Shown: positions 36,637 to 45,458, counted from the first letter of the stretch. The stretch: 64,000 bases of DNA from JAFGPS01 sp964628465 (GCA_964628465.1 CAZVOA010000015.1:1-64000), one strand, 5' to 3'. Translations and numbers: made by a program. Notes: generated from the letters alone by a model not told the origin.

Positions 36637-36676
36637 AACAGCCGCTTTAAGTACCTGTGGGCGGCTGTTTTTTTTT
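36637..36676 (+). terminator. Intrinsic terminator of the DksA-like gene
   Basis: AACAGCCGC (36637-36645), 15-nt loop, GCGGCTGTT (36661-36669) and a run of T to 36676. The stem is perfect and lies 19 nt past the stop. Confidence 0.9.
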
Positions 36677-36695
36677 GCCTTTTTCCAGTAAATTC

Positions 36696-36725
36696 TTGAC
36701 AATACCAAATAGTAAAGGTTATATT
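36696..36725 (+). promoter_or_regulatory. Sigma-70-type promoter of tRNA-Lys
   Basis: TTGACA (36696-36701) and TATATT (36720-36725) with an 18-nt spacer lie 20 nt before the tRNA. Confidence 0.65.
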
Positions 36726-36744
36726 ACTTAGCTTTAGACCATAT

Positions 36745-36817
36745 GGGAGTGTAGCTCAGTTGGTAGAGCAACGCACTTTTAATGCGTAGGTCTTGGGTTC
36801 GAATCCCAACACTCTCA
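36745..36817 (+). tRNA. tRNA-Lys (anticodon TTT)
   Basis: The 73-nt cloverleaf has acceptor GGGAGTG/CACTCTC, D arm GCTC..GAGC, anticodon stem ACGCA/TGCGT with loop CTTTTAA (anticodon TTT), T arm TTGGG-TTCGAAT-CCCAA and discriminator A. CCA is not encoded. Confidence 0.96.
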
Positions 36818-37032
36818 TTCTTCTTTTTCTATATATCCTTATTTGGTAAGCACTTATGTAATTTTTCTTCTTACGCTAATCTACGCGTTCCTGGCGAACG
36901 CCAGCGGTTAAATATTTGAGCTAAGAAAAATATCCTGATTATGCTCACATTTCAAAGCTTGCAAAGTTTCTTGAAAAAGGTTAGCCTATTGTTATTATTT
37001 TATTATTGGTTGGATAAAAACAAGGTATAGCA

Positions 37033-38301
37033 ATGACTAAACAAACTACAAATAAATCGTCTAAAGCGGTTTGCAGCTTCTGCGGCAAACCTGCAAATCA
37101 GTCTGAAACGCTTATAGAAGGACCGAACAAGGTTTTCATATGTCCCGAATGTGTGGACCTTTGTTCATCTATTATTAAACAGGACCGAAAACAGACATCT
37201 TCTGGTATAAAGCTGGGGAAAATGCCCAAGCCAAGAGAAATTAAAGAATATCTCGATGAATACGTAATTGGTCAGGAACACGCGAAAAAATATCTTTCCG
37301 TCGCGGTGCATAATCATTACAAGCGTCTGCTTCATCATTCCAGCGATGATATCGATGTTGAAATTGATAAATCCAACGTTCTATTAATCGGCCCGACAGG
37401 CTCAGGAAAAACCCTGCTGGCCAAAACCCTCGCTCGCAAACTGGATGTCCCGTTCGCGATTTGTGATGCCACGACTGTAACAGAAGCCGGTTATGTTGGC
37501 GAGGATGTCGAGAACTTTTTATTGCGATTGCTCCAGAATGCGGATTTCGATATAGAAGCCGCTCAAAGAGGAATTGTCTATATCGATGAAATAGATAAAA
37601 TCGGAAAAACAAACCAGAACGTTTCAATTACCCGCGATGTTTCTGGCGAGGGAGTTCAGCAGGCATTGCTGAAAATGCTTGAAGGAACAATCTCGAATAT
37701 TCCGCCGCAGGGTGGCAGGAAACACCCGGAACAATCTTATATACAAATAGATACGTCTCAGATTCTCTTCATCTGCGGCGGAACTTTTGTCGGCCTCGAA
37801 AATATTGTCAAAAAGAGACTCGGCAAAAAAATGATTGGGTTCGATTCTGAACTTTCAAAGGCCGTAAATGAAAAAGCGGAGTTTTCTGATTATCTCGGAC
37901 AGGTAATACCTGAAGATATTATCGAATATGGAATGATTCCTGAAATGGTCGGCAGACTTCCTGTAATTACAACTCTATCCGCCCTGGATGAAAAAGCACT
38001 TATTGAGATTTTGACAGAACCGAAAAATGCCTTGATTAAACAGTACAAGAGATTTTTCGAGATGGAAGACGCCGAACTGGAGTTTACCGAAGATGCTTTG
38101 CATGCTTTAGCGAAACAAGCGCTCAAGCGTGACACTGGCGCAAGGGCTTTGCGTTCGATAGCTGAGGAACTGATGATAGATTTGATGTACCAGCTTCCTG
38201 AAGAACCCAAGCCCGCGAAATACGTAATAACGGCCGATGTCGTTGAAGGTAAAGTTGCTTTGTTCGATTCACATAAGAAAAACAAGAAAGAATCTGCGTA
38301 G
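37033..38301 (+). CDS. clpX: ATP-dependent Clp protease ATP-binding subunit ClpX
   Basis: The 422 residues start with the C4 zinc-binding domain (CSFC..CPEC) that binds substrates and adaptors. The AAA+ module has Walker A GPTGSGKT, the pore loop in AGYVGEDVE, Walker B IVYIDEIDKI and sensor VSGEGVQQALLKM. The IGF-type loop needed for ClpP docking appears as IGFDSE (in GKKMIGFDSEL), and the RDTGARALRSI sensor-2 is present. ClpP is not in the window. It is followed 11 nt on by a DNA methyltransferase. Confidence 0.97.
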   Translation: MTKQTTNKSSKAVCSFCGKPANQSETLIEGPNKVFICPECVDLCSSIIKQDRKQTSSGIKLGKMPKPREIKEYLDEYVIGQEHAKKYLSVAVHNHYKRLLHHSSDDIDVEIDKSNVLLIGPTGSGKTLLAKTLARKLDVPFAICDATTVTEAGYVGEDVENFLLRLLQNADFDIEAAQRGIVYIDEIDKIGKTNQNVSITRDVSGEGVQQALLKMLEGTISNIPPQGGRKHPEQSYIQIDTSQILFICGGTFVGLENIVKKRLGKKMIGFDSELSKAVNEKAEFSDYLGQVIPEDIIEYGMIPEMVGRLPVITTLSALDEKALIEILTEPKNALIKQYKRFFEMEDAELEFTEDALHALAKQALKRDTGARALRSIAEELMIDLMYQLPEEPKPAKYVITADVVEGKVALFDSHKKNKKESA

Positions 38302-38312
38302 AGGATTGATTC

Positions 38313-39527
38313 GTGTCAAAGATCCGTGCGCCGAGAAACAGAACGATAACTCTGACTGAACAGGAAAAAAGCATTTTGGAAAATGATTTAATTCAGATTG
38401 CGGAACCTGTCCAGCTAAACTCTATAACAAATCGTATTGCCAATCAGGACGTTTTCCATGTAGCGGAATTTTTGCCTGAAAAATTTGCCGACCTTTTGAT
38501 ACTGGACCCGCCGTACAATCTAACGAAGACTTTTAATTCATCGACTTTCAAAAAAAGAAGCATCGAGCAGTATGCCCATTGGTTTGAGAATTTATTAGTC
38601 AAATTGTTGCCGACTCTCAAAAGTACCGCTTCGGTATATGTCTGCTCCGAGTGGTTCACTTCGACCGCGATTCATCTTGTACTGGAAAAATATCTGACGG
38701 TGAGAAACCGGATAACATGGGAACGTGAAAAGGGCAGGGGAGCGAAAAAGAACTGGAAAAACGCTTCCGAAGATATCTGGTTCGCGAGCGTATCCGATGA
38801 TTACGTTTTCAATCTTGAAGATGTAAAGCTCAAGCGGAAAGTGATAGCTCCTTATACCAATTCCAGCGGCGAACCGAAAGACTGGGAAAAAACAGAACAG
38901 GGAAGTTTCCGCATAACTCATCCATCGAATTTATGGAACGATATTACAGTTCCGTTCTGGTCAATGCCTGAAAATACCGACCATCCAACTCAAAAGCCGG
39001 AAAAACTTTTAGCGAAACTAATCCTTGCCAGCACAAATAAAGGCGATTTTGTTTTCGATCCATTCATGGGCACCGGCAGCTCGATAGTTACGGCTAAAAA
39101 ACTCAGCCGGAATTTTTTCGCAATTGAATTAGAAAAAGAGTATTGCCTCTTAGCCGCAAAACGCCTAAACCTCGCAGAAACCGACAACACAATCCAGGGC
39201 TACTCCTCCGGCATCTTCTACGAAAGAAACACTTTAAACTCGCAAAAAAAGGAAACTTCTATGCGGAATCTTAATGAAGTAACTATCATTAAATATAAAT
39301 CTGATTATTGTTATATGATAATTTTTGACGATGGAACGAGCGGAGTAATTGATTTTAAGGATTATTTATCAAAGGGACCTGTATTTGCTCCATTAAAAGA
39401 TTTGGACTTCTTCAAAAAAGCTAAAATTGAAGGCGGCACAATTTCCTGGCCAAACGGAGCCGATATAGCCCCGGAAACGTTATACGAAAAATGCCTGCAA
39501 ACGTCTCCTGTACACCTCGATATTTAG
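38313..39527 (+). CDS. Beta-class DNA methyltransferase fused in frame to a DUF2442 domain
   Basis: The 404-residue N6-adenine or N4-cytosine methyltransferase has motif IV DPPYNL (65-70) before motif I FDPFMGTGSS (about 248-257), giving the beta order. The GTG start has AGAGGA ahead. Residues 272-313 form a tail (EKEYCLLAAKRLNLAE..SQK) that occurs twice more downstream, where it ends SQKNL-stop. Here the stop is replaced by KETS and the frame continues into DUF2442 (residues 317-404), a domain usually found alone near toxin-antitoxin genes. Its own ATG at 39261 has an AAGGAAA site, so DUF2442 may also be made separately. No cognate restriction enzyme is present. Confidence 0.87.
   Translation: MSKIRAPRNRTITLTEQEKSILENDLIQIAEPVQLNSITNRIANQDVFHVAEFLPEKFADLLILDPPYNLTKTFNSSTFKKRSIEQYAHWFENLLVKLLPTLKSTASVYVCSEWFTSTAIHLVLEKYLTVRNRITWEREKGRGAKKNWKNASEDIWFASVSDDYVFNLEDVKLKRKVIAPYTNSSGEPKDWEKTEQGSFRITHPSNLWNDITVPFWSMPENTDHPTQKPEKLLAKLILASTNKGDFVFDPFMGTGSSIVTAKKLSRNFFAIELEKEYCLLAAKRLNLAETDNTIQGYSSGIFYERNTLNSQKKETSMRNLNEVTIIKYKSDYCYMIIFDDGTSGVIDFKDYLSKGPVFAPLKDLDFFKKAKIEGGTISWPNGADIAPETLYEKCLQTSPVHLDI
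39126..39250 (+). repeat. Methyltransferase 3'-end repeat, copy A (within the gene)
   Basis: GAATTAGAAAAAGAG to the CGCAAAAAAA end encodes the last 42 residues of the methyltransferase proper. Close copies occur at 39557-39695 and 40833-40964. The homology stops in the A-run, exactly where the DUF2442 cassette begins. Confidence 0.9.
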
Positions 39528-39556
39528 TACCAAAACACACAACCACAATTTCTTCG

Positions 39557-39695
39557 GAATTAAAACGAAAAGGAATATTACCTCTTAGCCGCAAAACGCT
39601 TAAACCTCGCAGAATCCTACAACTCTATCCAGGGCTACTCCTCCGGCGTCTTCTACGAAAGAAACACTTTTAACTCACAAAAAAATCTTCCCTAA
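39557..39695 (+). repeat. Methyltransferase 3'-end repeat, copy B
   Basis: The copy begins GAATTAAAACG and continues through CTCTTAGCCGCAAAACGC to a terminal CAAAAAAATC and TAA. In the methyltransferase frame it reads LLAAKRLNLAESYNSIQGYS and ends SQKNLP-stop. A small indel near its left end breaks the upstream frame. There is no start codon, so it is a gene-end fragment and not a gene. Confidence 0.9.
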
Positions 39696-39727
39696 GAAGA
39701 ATATTTTACAACCTCTCGTGCTTCGTA

Positions 39728-40405
39728 TTAAAGAATCGCAAGAATATTTTTCTCTGTTATATCTACCAATTGCTTCTTAACGGTGTTCTGCCATCTTTTG
39801 GGCATTGTCTGAAAAGTAACCTTAATTGTATCGCTTTGTCCAGATTCTATTAGAGCATTAAGGATGCGTATCGCTGATTCCTTGTCCTTTGCTTTCTTCT
39901 CGGATTTAAGTCGCCTGTTCATTACGAGTAATTTCTGCAAAGCAAAATTCGCCGGGTGAGGAAGCGTAATCGTTATTGAATCGATTTTGCATTGAATGGT
40001 ATTCTGGCAGAGAAAATCAAGAAATCTAAGAGTCAGAGCATTCAAACCAAGCTGCGGCAACGGATAGGGCTTATTTGAACCTCTGCCTCTTTCGGGTACT
40101 AAAAATTCAACGATAAGTTCCGGATGTTCCAGTCTGATATATCCCTGTGGAACGGTAAATCCCACTACGAATCCCAGGTCTTTCAGTAATTCAGCTACAA
40201 GAACTTTCTCGTGAATATATTGCGGCTGAGGTATCAGGAAGTCTATATCTCGCGTAGTTAATGATGTCATATATTTCCTGCCGGCAAAAAAATCCTTATA
40301 GAAAAATGTACACCAACTGCCCACAAGAACAATATGTTTTAGTATGCCTGTTTTATCCAGGCGCCTCAGAATTTCTATACATAAGTCACGTTGACTTTTT
40401 TCCAC
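39728..40405 (-). CDS. Nucleotidyltransferase-fold protein (AbiEii/MNT-like, putative toxin)
   Basis: The 225 residues resemble a minimal nucleotidyltransferase: GSW at HIVLVGSWCTFF, then TTRDIDFLIP supplies the DxD metal-binding pair, followed by an all-alpha part. These enzymes, when found beside a small basic gene, are often toxin components that nucleotidylate tRNA or partner proteins. The start overlaps the upstream gene by 20 nt, showing translational coupling. It lies within a cassette between two methyltransferase 3'-end repeats. The toxin role is inference. Confidence 0.7.
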   Translation of the reverse strand: MEKSQRDLCIEILRRLDKTGILKHIVLVGSWCTFFYKDFFAGRKYMTSLTTRDIDFLIPQPQYIHEKVLVAELLKDLGFVVGFTVPQGYIRLEHPELIVEFLVPERGRGSNKPYPLPQLGLNALTLRFLDFLCQNTIQCKIDSITITLPHPANFALQKLLVMNRRLKSEKKAKDKESAIRILNALIESGQSDTIKVTFQTMPKRWQNTVKKQLVDITEKNILAIL

Positions 40406-40706
40406 GCAATGTTCCTTTCAGGAATTTAATCTGTTTTTTTACTTCGGAAAGCAGTTTCCTGTATTTTGCTCTGTATTCCCTGGCTTGTTTATATTTCTGT
40501 ATTTCCCTGTCATTGACTTTTTTCCCTTTATATAAAAATTCGACTTTTCCATTTTTTCTGATAACTATATAATAATATTCGTGCCCTTTGACGCTCTTTT
40601 TTATCAGCGACCCCTTAGGCAATTTAGCAATTTCCCGCTCATAGTCTTTCTTCATCGCCAAAGAATTGGCCAATTCCTCTTCCAACATGCTTTTTATAAT
40701 CTTCAT
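40386..40706 (-). CDS. Small basic coiled-coil protein, probable partner of the nucleotidyltransferase
   Basis: The 106-residue Lys-rich protein has an N-terminal helix (LEEELANSLAMKKDYEREIA), a central motif LPKGSLIKKSVKGHEYYYIV typical of small proteins next to nucleotidyltransferase or toxin genes, and a C-terminal helix (KYKQAREYRAKYRKLLSEVK). It is the first gene of a two-gene unit, as antitoxins usually are. Its upstream region has several TATGGTAAC inverted repeats that may be its operator. Confidence 0.65.
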   Translation of the reverse strand: MKIIKSMLEEELANSLAMKKDYEREIAKLPKGSLIKKSVKGHEYYYIVIRKNGKVEFLYKGKKVNDREIQKYKQAREYRAKYRKLLSEVKKQIKFLKGTLRGKKST

Positions 40707-40729
40707 TCCGGTTTCCTAAGCTAAAAATG

Positions 40730-40828
40730 AGTTACCATACATATTGAGTTATATTATACTTTGTATGGTAACAAGAGTCAATAAGTTGTCATACAAGTTG
40801 TCTTTTATTGAAAGCTGTATGGTAACTC
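40730..40828. promoter_or_regulatory. GAGTTACCATAC inverted-repeat array (putative operator)
   Basis: GAGTTACCATAC (40730-40741) is mirrored by GTATGGTAAC (40764-40773) and again perfectly by GTATGGTAACTC (40817-40828). A TTATATTATACT promoter-like stretch lies between the first two. The array stands just upstream of the two-gene cassette and its last copy abuts methyltransferase tail copy C. It suits autoregulation by the small basic protein, or marks a cassette end. Confidence 0.6.
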
Positions 40829-40832
40829 ATTT

Positions 40833-40964
40833 GAATTAGAAAAAGAATATTGCCTATTAGTCGCAAAACGCCTAAACCTCGCAGAAACCGACAACTCAAT
40901 CCAAGGCTACTCCTCCGGCATCTTCTACGAAAGAAACACACTAAACTCACAAAAAAATCTTTAA
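40833..40964 (+). repeat. Methyltransferase 3'-end repeat, copy C
   Basis: Starting GAATTAGAAAAAGAATAT, the copy differs from copy A at about eight positions in 125, six of them synonymous in the methyltransferase frame. It keeps the full reading frame ELEKEYCLLVAKRLNLAE to SQKNL-stop. It has no start and looks like the original or a foreign end of the methyltransferase gene. Confidence 0.92.
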
Positions 40965-40985
40965 TCAAACCAATTATAACATTAC

Positions 40986-41795
40986 TTAGAAATAATTTTC
41001 CCAGTTTTCTGATTTTTTAAGTGTAGTTGTTTTTGAATATTCACATATCGTGTGTATTGAATTTTTGTCGAGAATGCTCTGTACTTTTTCTAAATCTTCA
41101 GGATTTTTTGCTCGCTGTGGAAATTCATTCATAATTTCAACCGGTACACTATACCATAAAGCATCTAATTTTACTGTCATAGTATTATCAGGATTTGAAT
41201 CAAAATTCGTTTTTCCACTAAGCCCAAATGAGATACCTGAAGATTTTGGAAAGACTTTAAATTCATCCAAAACCTTTTGCTCAATTTCTTTTCCATCTAC
41301 ATTAATAACAGTAAGCTTGTATCGAAATGCCATATCTGCCGAAATATATGCTTCACCATTAAGTTTAAAATGATGTATATCCGGTTCATGGTAACTATAA
41401 TTACACCGTGGTACTATTAATTCATGCAGAAATTGCATTTTCATATTTTCTGAAACAAGATTATCTTTTACAGCGTTCCATCCATATTGGATTTCTCCCA
41501 TCCAGATGCGAGGCATGGTATTATCATTTTTCCTTGTTGCTTGTGCTCTCGCTCCTATATGATCAATTATAATTTCGGAGGTATCGCTAATGTCTTTGTT
41601 ACTGAGTTTACCTGCTAAAAGTTTCTTATTGAGTGTTTCTATAACTGTGCCCTGTTTATTGCTGCTATCCTGTTTGAAAATCAAAATTAAACCTCTGGTA
41701 TGCAATTTCACGAGCAAATGAAAAAGTATAGCACTTCCAACAAGAATCAATGTAACTGCTAAAATTATCTTTTTGTAGTTTTTGAATGTTTTCAT
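40986..41795 (-). CDS. Membrane-anchored protein of unknown function
   Basis: The 269-residue protein has a single N-terminal TM helix (IILAVTLILVGSAILFHLL) and an extracytoplasmic domain of about 235 residues with mixed alpha/beta composition (YISADMAFRYKLTVINVDGK). I recognise no family. It begins just past copy C of the methyltransferase tail but is convergent with it. Codon use is AT-rich. Confidence 0.65.
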   Translation of the reverse strand: MKTFKNYKKIILAVTLILVGSAILFHLLVKLHTRGLILIFKQDSSNKQGTVIETLNKKLLAGKLSNKDISDTSEIIIDHIGARAQATRKNDNTMPRIWMGEIQYGWNAVKDNLVSENMKMQFLHELIVPRCNYSYHEPDIHHFKLNGEAYISADMAFRYKLTVINVDGKEIEQKVLDEFKVFPKSSGISFGLSGKTNFDSNPDNTMTVKLDALWYSVPVEIMNEFPQRAKNPEDLEKVQSILDKNSIHTICEYSKTTTLKKSENWENYF

Positions 41796-41991
41796 GTTTT
41801 ATCCTTAATTTTCTGCGTCAAAAAATAGATTAGCCTCAATGAACTATTATACGTTTTGGTTCTAATTTTTATCAAGGACTAATTTTGTGGAAATTCTCTG
41901 GAATAAAACTTTGTTGCCTAAATTATGTTTTTGTCTTAATATTATTCAAAATAAGTTAAAAAACAGTATCATTAAAAATTAAGGATAGAAA

Positions 41992-42333
41992 ATGAGAAAT
42001 ATAATAGCGGGTTGTTTATTGGTTATGTTTGTTTTCGCCGGGTGCGGGTCTGAAAAATACTGGTATAACAAAGAAAAAACCTATTCCAGGGCGAGAGTCG
42101 ATTGTCGGGAATGTATATACCAGTCGCAAGGTGAAATTATTGACGCAGCGATACAGGAAAAAAAGGAGTACGGCAATTCCCCTAACGTTCATGAAACTTA
42201 CAGGCAAACGCTTTTCGAGAAGTGCATGAAAGATAAGGGTTATGAAAATATCTGGGATTATAAGCTTGATTATCAAATCAAAAAAGGTTATGTCACGCAG
42301 GATGATGACATGTACCCCATAGCCGGAAAATAA
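41992..42333 (+). CDS. Small cysteine-rich lipoprotein
   Basis: The 113 residues have lipobox VFAGC (Cys18) after a typical signal. The mature part contains CRECIYQSQG and KCMKDKGYENIWDY; the latter resembles the C-terminal motif of small phage/plasmid-like lipoproteins ('CM..kGY'). Function unknown. AAGGATAG precedes the ATG. It is convergent with the FG-GAP gene, with 12 nt between the stops. Confidence 0.75.
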   Translation: MRNIIAGCLLVMFVFAGCGSEKYWYNKEKTYSRARVDCRECIYQSQGEIIDAAIQEKKEYGNSPNVHETYRQTLFEKCMKDKGYENIWDYKLDYQIKKGYVTQDDDMYPIAGK

Positions 42334-42345
42334 ACCTTTACATCA

Positions 42346-45327
42346 CTAATGTCGAGAAGCAAAACCAATCTCAAAATACTCAGACTCATCATATAAAGCG
42401 GAGTTTTTTGTACTAATAATTTTTATAGTATAATTATTACCTGTCTCAAATGGAGGCAGGTTAACTTCAATGGTATTTCTGCCATTTGGATCAGAGTCAT
42501 ATCCTAAATTATAAATAAATTGATGCTCTTTTAATAACTCTATATTAATCTCCGTACCAGCGGTTGATATGTCTGTTTTCCATTCTAAAAGTATGGTAAT
42601 TTCCCTATCGGTTTGATTCGGCTCTCCACATGAGATTAAACGGATTGGATCTTTATCAATATTCTCATAAATACAAAGGTCATACAATCTTTGGAGTATA
42701 ATATCCTGATCGCCATCCTGATCGATGTCATCAATACGAATATATCGAGGTCTGTAAATTTCCTCGAAAAGTACTGCATCGAATGAATATGATGCCTGTC
42801 CCAATTGTTCAATATAGTATATTTTGTCTTCATTACGAAACCATACCAATACAAATAAATCCATGTCACCATCCATATCAAAATCACCAATGTCTAACTG
42901 GCATGGACTTATAATCGACTCATTTATAATGACAGGGATCCAGCATTGAGATATATCCTTCAAATGATTCTCATATACAATTATCTTTCCTTCTCCAAAC
43001 TCAAGATTATTTTTATAGCTAACAATTATCTCAGAAAGGCCATCACTATTAAAATCTTTAATTGTCATTCCTGAAGGGGAATAACCAGTTTCTGATGGCA
43101 GAATATGTAACTTAAAAGAAACTGGATTTGTTCCCAGATTTTCCAACCATGAAATTTGTAACGGCTCATCACTTCGAACAACCATATCCATATCACCATC
43201 TGCATCAACATCACTGGCAAGCACTTCGCTGACATATTTTATTCCAATATCGGAAGTTAAAATATGCTCAGAGAATTCTGGCAGACTATTTCCATTATTT
43301 TCATACCAGTATATCGAATATACTTTTCCTGCCGTATCAGATGCGGCTACTATAATGTCGTTATCTCCATCACTATCCAGATCGGTGATCAGATTATTTC
43401 TTACATAACGATGTGATGTCAAAATATGAGAAGTGAATTCAGGTGGATTGGAACCATCATTTTCATGCCACTCAAAGTAATAATTATCTCTCTTGCCAAA
43501 AGTTACGATATCAATATCACCATCCCCATCCAGATCGCCTAAAGAAAATTCATCACTAATAGATTCGGGAGGTGATGGATTCGAGAGAGCAATAATATTA
43601 TTACTGAATAAATGGGATGATACTGGAGTTTGTTCTGTCCAATTGAAATAATAGCTATACTGCGACTTGTTTATAATTTCCTTTGCTCCATTATGATTTA
43701 AATCAGTAATTTGAAAATTATAGGTATATGTAGATGTAGCGTTAATACTGCGAGGAGCAATTATATTATTAAAGTATTTACTTATTATATGAAGATTAAT
43801 ATTGGTACTTGTTATTGTTTTGTCAAAGTCAATCTGATGAAACTCAACAACAGCAGAGTAATTACCAGTTATTAATGACGTTGTAACTTCATTAAAATTG
43901 ACATCGACAGTAATCGTCGAATTTGGAGGCACATTGCCTTCCGAAGGACTAATGGTGAGCCAGTTTGCATCTGTTTCAATTTGCCATTCAAGCGTCTGAG
44001 TTAATGAATGATTTGTGATTGTGTACTGGAATTTGTCAGGCTCAAACGGTCCCCCTTCCATACCAGAAGCTTCTACGCCAACAAGTGGGCTGATTTCGAT
44101 TAAATTAGAATCAACAATCTGCCTGTTCTCGTACCAGAACAAGTTTGTTGTGCCGCGATTGAGAGTAATTAAATCCGTATCACCATCATAATCAAGGTCA
44201 TCCGAAACCATAAAAACAGGCCGATAGGGTTGGTCAAAAATCTTACGGGTAAAATTCGGGGATGTATTCCCATCGTTTTCTAAAAAGAAAATGTAATCAG
44301 GAACTAAGGTAAGTATAAAAATGTCAAGGTCTTCATCCAGATCGGGATCACTAATAACAATTCCAGCATTATGATTTCCACGAAGTCCTACAAGTTCATG
44401 TGAAACTATACCAGGATTCGAAGGAAGATGGTTTTCCAGCCATACAACTTCTCCGTAATAAAAAATAGCTACAATATCACTATCGCCATCCTTGTCCAAA
44501 TCTGCAATTGCAATATCTAACGGGATTGTGGGACTATCTTTTATCATGATCACTTCAAATGAAGGATTTTCTGTACCACGATTTTTTAACCATTGAATTT
44601 CTCCGCCACCATCAGCATTTTCAGTAAGGCTATTACCTGAAATAATATCAAGATAGCCATCACCATCAAAATCAATAACTTCAATATCTTTTATCGTAGC
44701 ATCTTTATTTGCGATTTGATAAACGATATGTTTGCTGAATTGTGGAGGATTAGCACCATTGTTTGTATAAAGACGAATTGTCGCAGGTGATTGAGTATTT
44801 TTGTATGCAGTACTGGAAATAATGTCCATATCACCATCTTTGTCGAAATCAATAACAAGATTTTTTCGAGAATAAAAATGATCGTTATCAATTACATTAG
44901 TTACAAAAGATGGATTTTGCTTCCCGTCATTTGCTCTCCATAATAGATATTGCTTATCATCAATACCACTTGATACAATGTCCATATCTCCATCATTATC
45001 CAGATCACCTAAGGATATATAACCGCCATATTCAATAGGTATTTCTACATTATGTCTTACGTAAATGGGTTTTTGTGTTGATTTTCGTTCAAACCAGAAA
45101 AATTGTGCTTCATAATCATCCGTAACTATTATATCTTTTAACTGGTCTCCGTTAAGGTCTGCGTAAACAAACCTAAAAGAATTTTCCATCCTGCTGTCGA
45201 TAAGTATCGGCTCATTGAAAGATATGGTAAAAGCTGGTTGGGTAAATACTAAAAGATAAATAGCAAACAACAGGTACTTCCAGAAAGATTTCATAGAAAT
45301 ATCTCCCGCATTCAAAAATATATTCAT
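42346..45327 (-). CDS. Large secreted FG-GAP/VCBS-repeat protein with a central BACON-like domain
   Basis: The 993-residue exported protein (signal FWKYLLFAIYLLVFTQPAFT) contains about a dozen calcium-binding DxDxDGxxD repeats such as DLDNDGDMDIV, DFDKDGDMDII and DLDSDGDNDII, which form integrin-like beta-propellers at about 30-400 and 530-880. Between them, residues about 420-515 (WQIETDANWLTISPSEGNVP) look like a BACON-type Ig domain. The C-terminus (WKTDISTAGTEINIELLKE) is a further beta-sandwich. It is probably a cell-surface adhesion or carbohydrate-binding protein. Met12 is the likelier start (MKSFWKYLL). Confidence 0.85.
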   Translation of the reverse strand: MNIFLNAGDISMKSFWKYLLFAIYLLVFTQPAFTISFNEPILIDSRMENSFRFVYADLNGDQLKDIIVTDDYEAQFFWFERKSTQKPIYVRHNVEIPIEYGGYISLGDLDNDGDMDIVSSGIDDKQYLLWRANDGKQNPSFVTNVIDNDHFYSRKNLVIDFDKDGDMDIISSTAYKNTQSPATIRLYTNNGANPPQFSKHIVYQIANKDATIKDIEVIDFDGDGYLDIISGNSLTENADGGGEIQWLKNRGTENPSFEVIMIKDSPTIPLDIAIADLDKDGDSDIVAIFYYGEVVWLENHLPSNPGIVSHELVGLRGNHNAGIVISDPDLDEDLDIFILTLVPDYIFFLENDGNTSPNFTRKIFDQPYRPVFMVSDDLDYDGDTDLITLNRGTTNLFWYENRQIVDSNLIEISPLVGVEASGMEGGPFEPDKFQYTITNHSLTQTLEWQIETDANWLTISPSEGNVPPNSTITVDVNFNEVTTSLITGNYSAVVEFHQIDFDKTITSTNINLHIISKYFNNIIAPRSINATSTYTYNFQITDLNHNGAKEIINKSQYSYYFNWTEQTPVSSHLFSNNIIALSNPSPPESISDEFSLGDLDGDGDIDIVTFGKRDNYYFEWHENDGSNPPEFTSHILTSHRYVRNNLITDLDSDGDNDIIVAASDTAGKVYSIYWYENNGNSLPEFSEHILTSDIGIKYVSEVLASDVDADGDMDMVVRSDEPLQISWLENLGTNPVSFKLHILPSETGYSPSGMTIKDFNSDGLSEIIVSYKNNLEFGEGKIIVYENHLKDISQCWIPVIINESIISPCQLDIGDFDMDGDMDLFVLVWFRNEDKIYYIEQLGQASYSFDAVLFEEIYRPRYIRIDDIDQDGDQDIILQRLYDLCIYENIDKDPIRLISCGEPNQTDREITILLEWKTDISTAGTEINIELLKEHQFIYNLGYDSDPNGRNTIEVNLPPFETGNNYTIKIISTKNSALYDESEYFEIGFASRH

Positions 45328-45458
45328 TTTTAAGCCACTACACCTTTAATATTTTTAATATCATAAATTATATAATTTGTCAAGAAATTACTGTTTAATA
45401 AATAAAATAATTTATTTAGTCGGCTTTATCTGGTTTGGCGTAAAAATTTTGAAGGTAT

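Noticed and set aside
39491..39673. 60-codon frame covering methyltransferase tail copy B
   Set aside because: It reads copy B out of its natural frame; the methyltransferase frame of copy B gives the recognisable LLAAKRLNLAE sequence instead.
39126..40964. CRISPR-like interpretation of the threefold repeat
   Set aside because: Repeats are over 120 bp, unequal in spacing (about 306 and 1137 bp) and coding in origin, so this is not an array.
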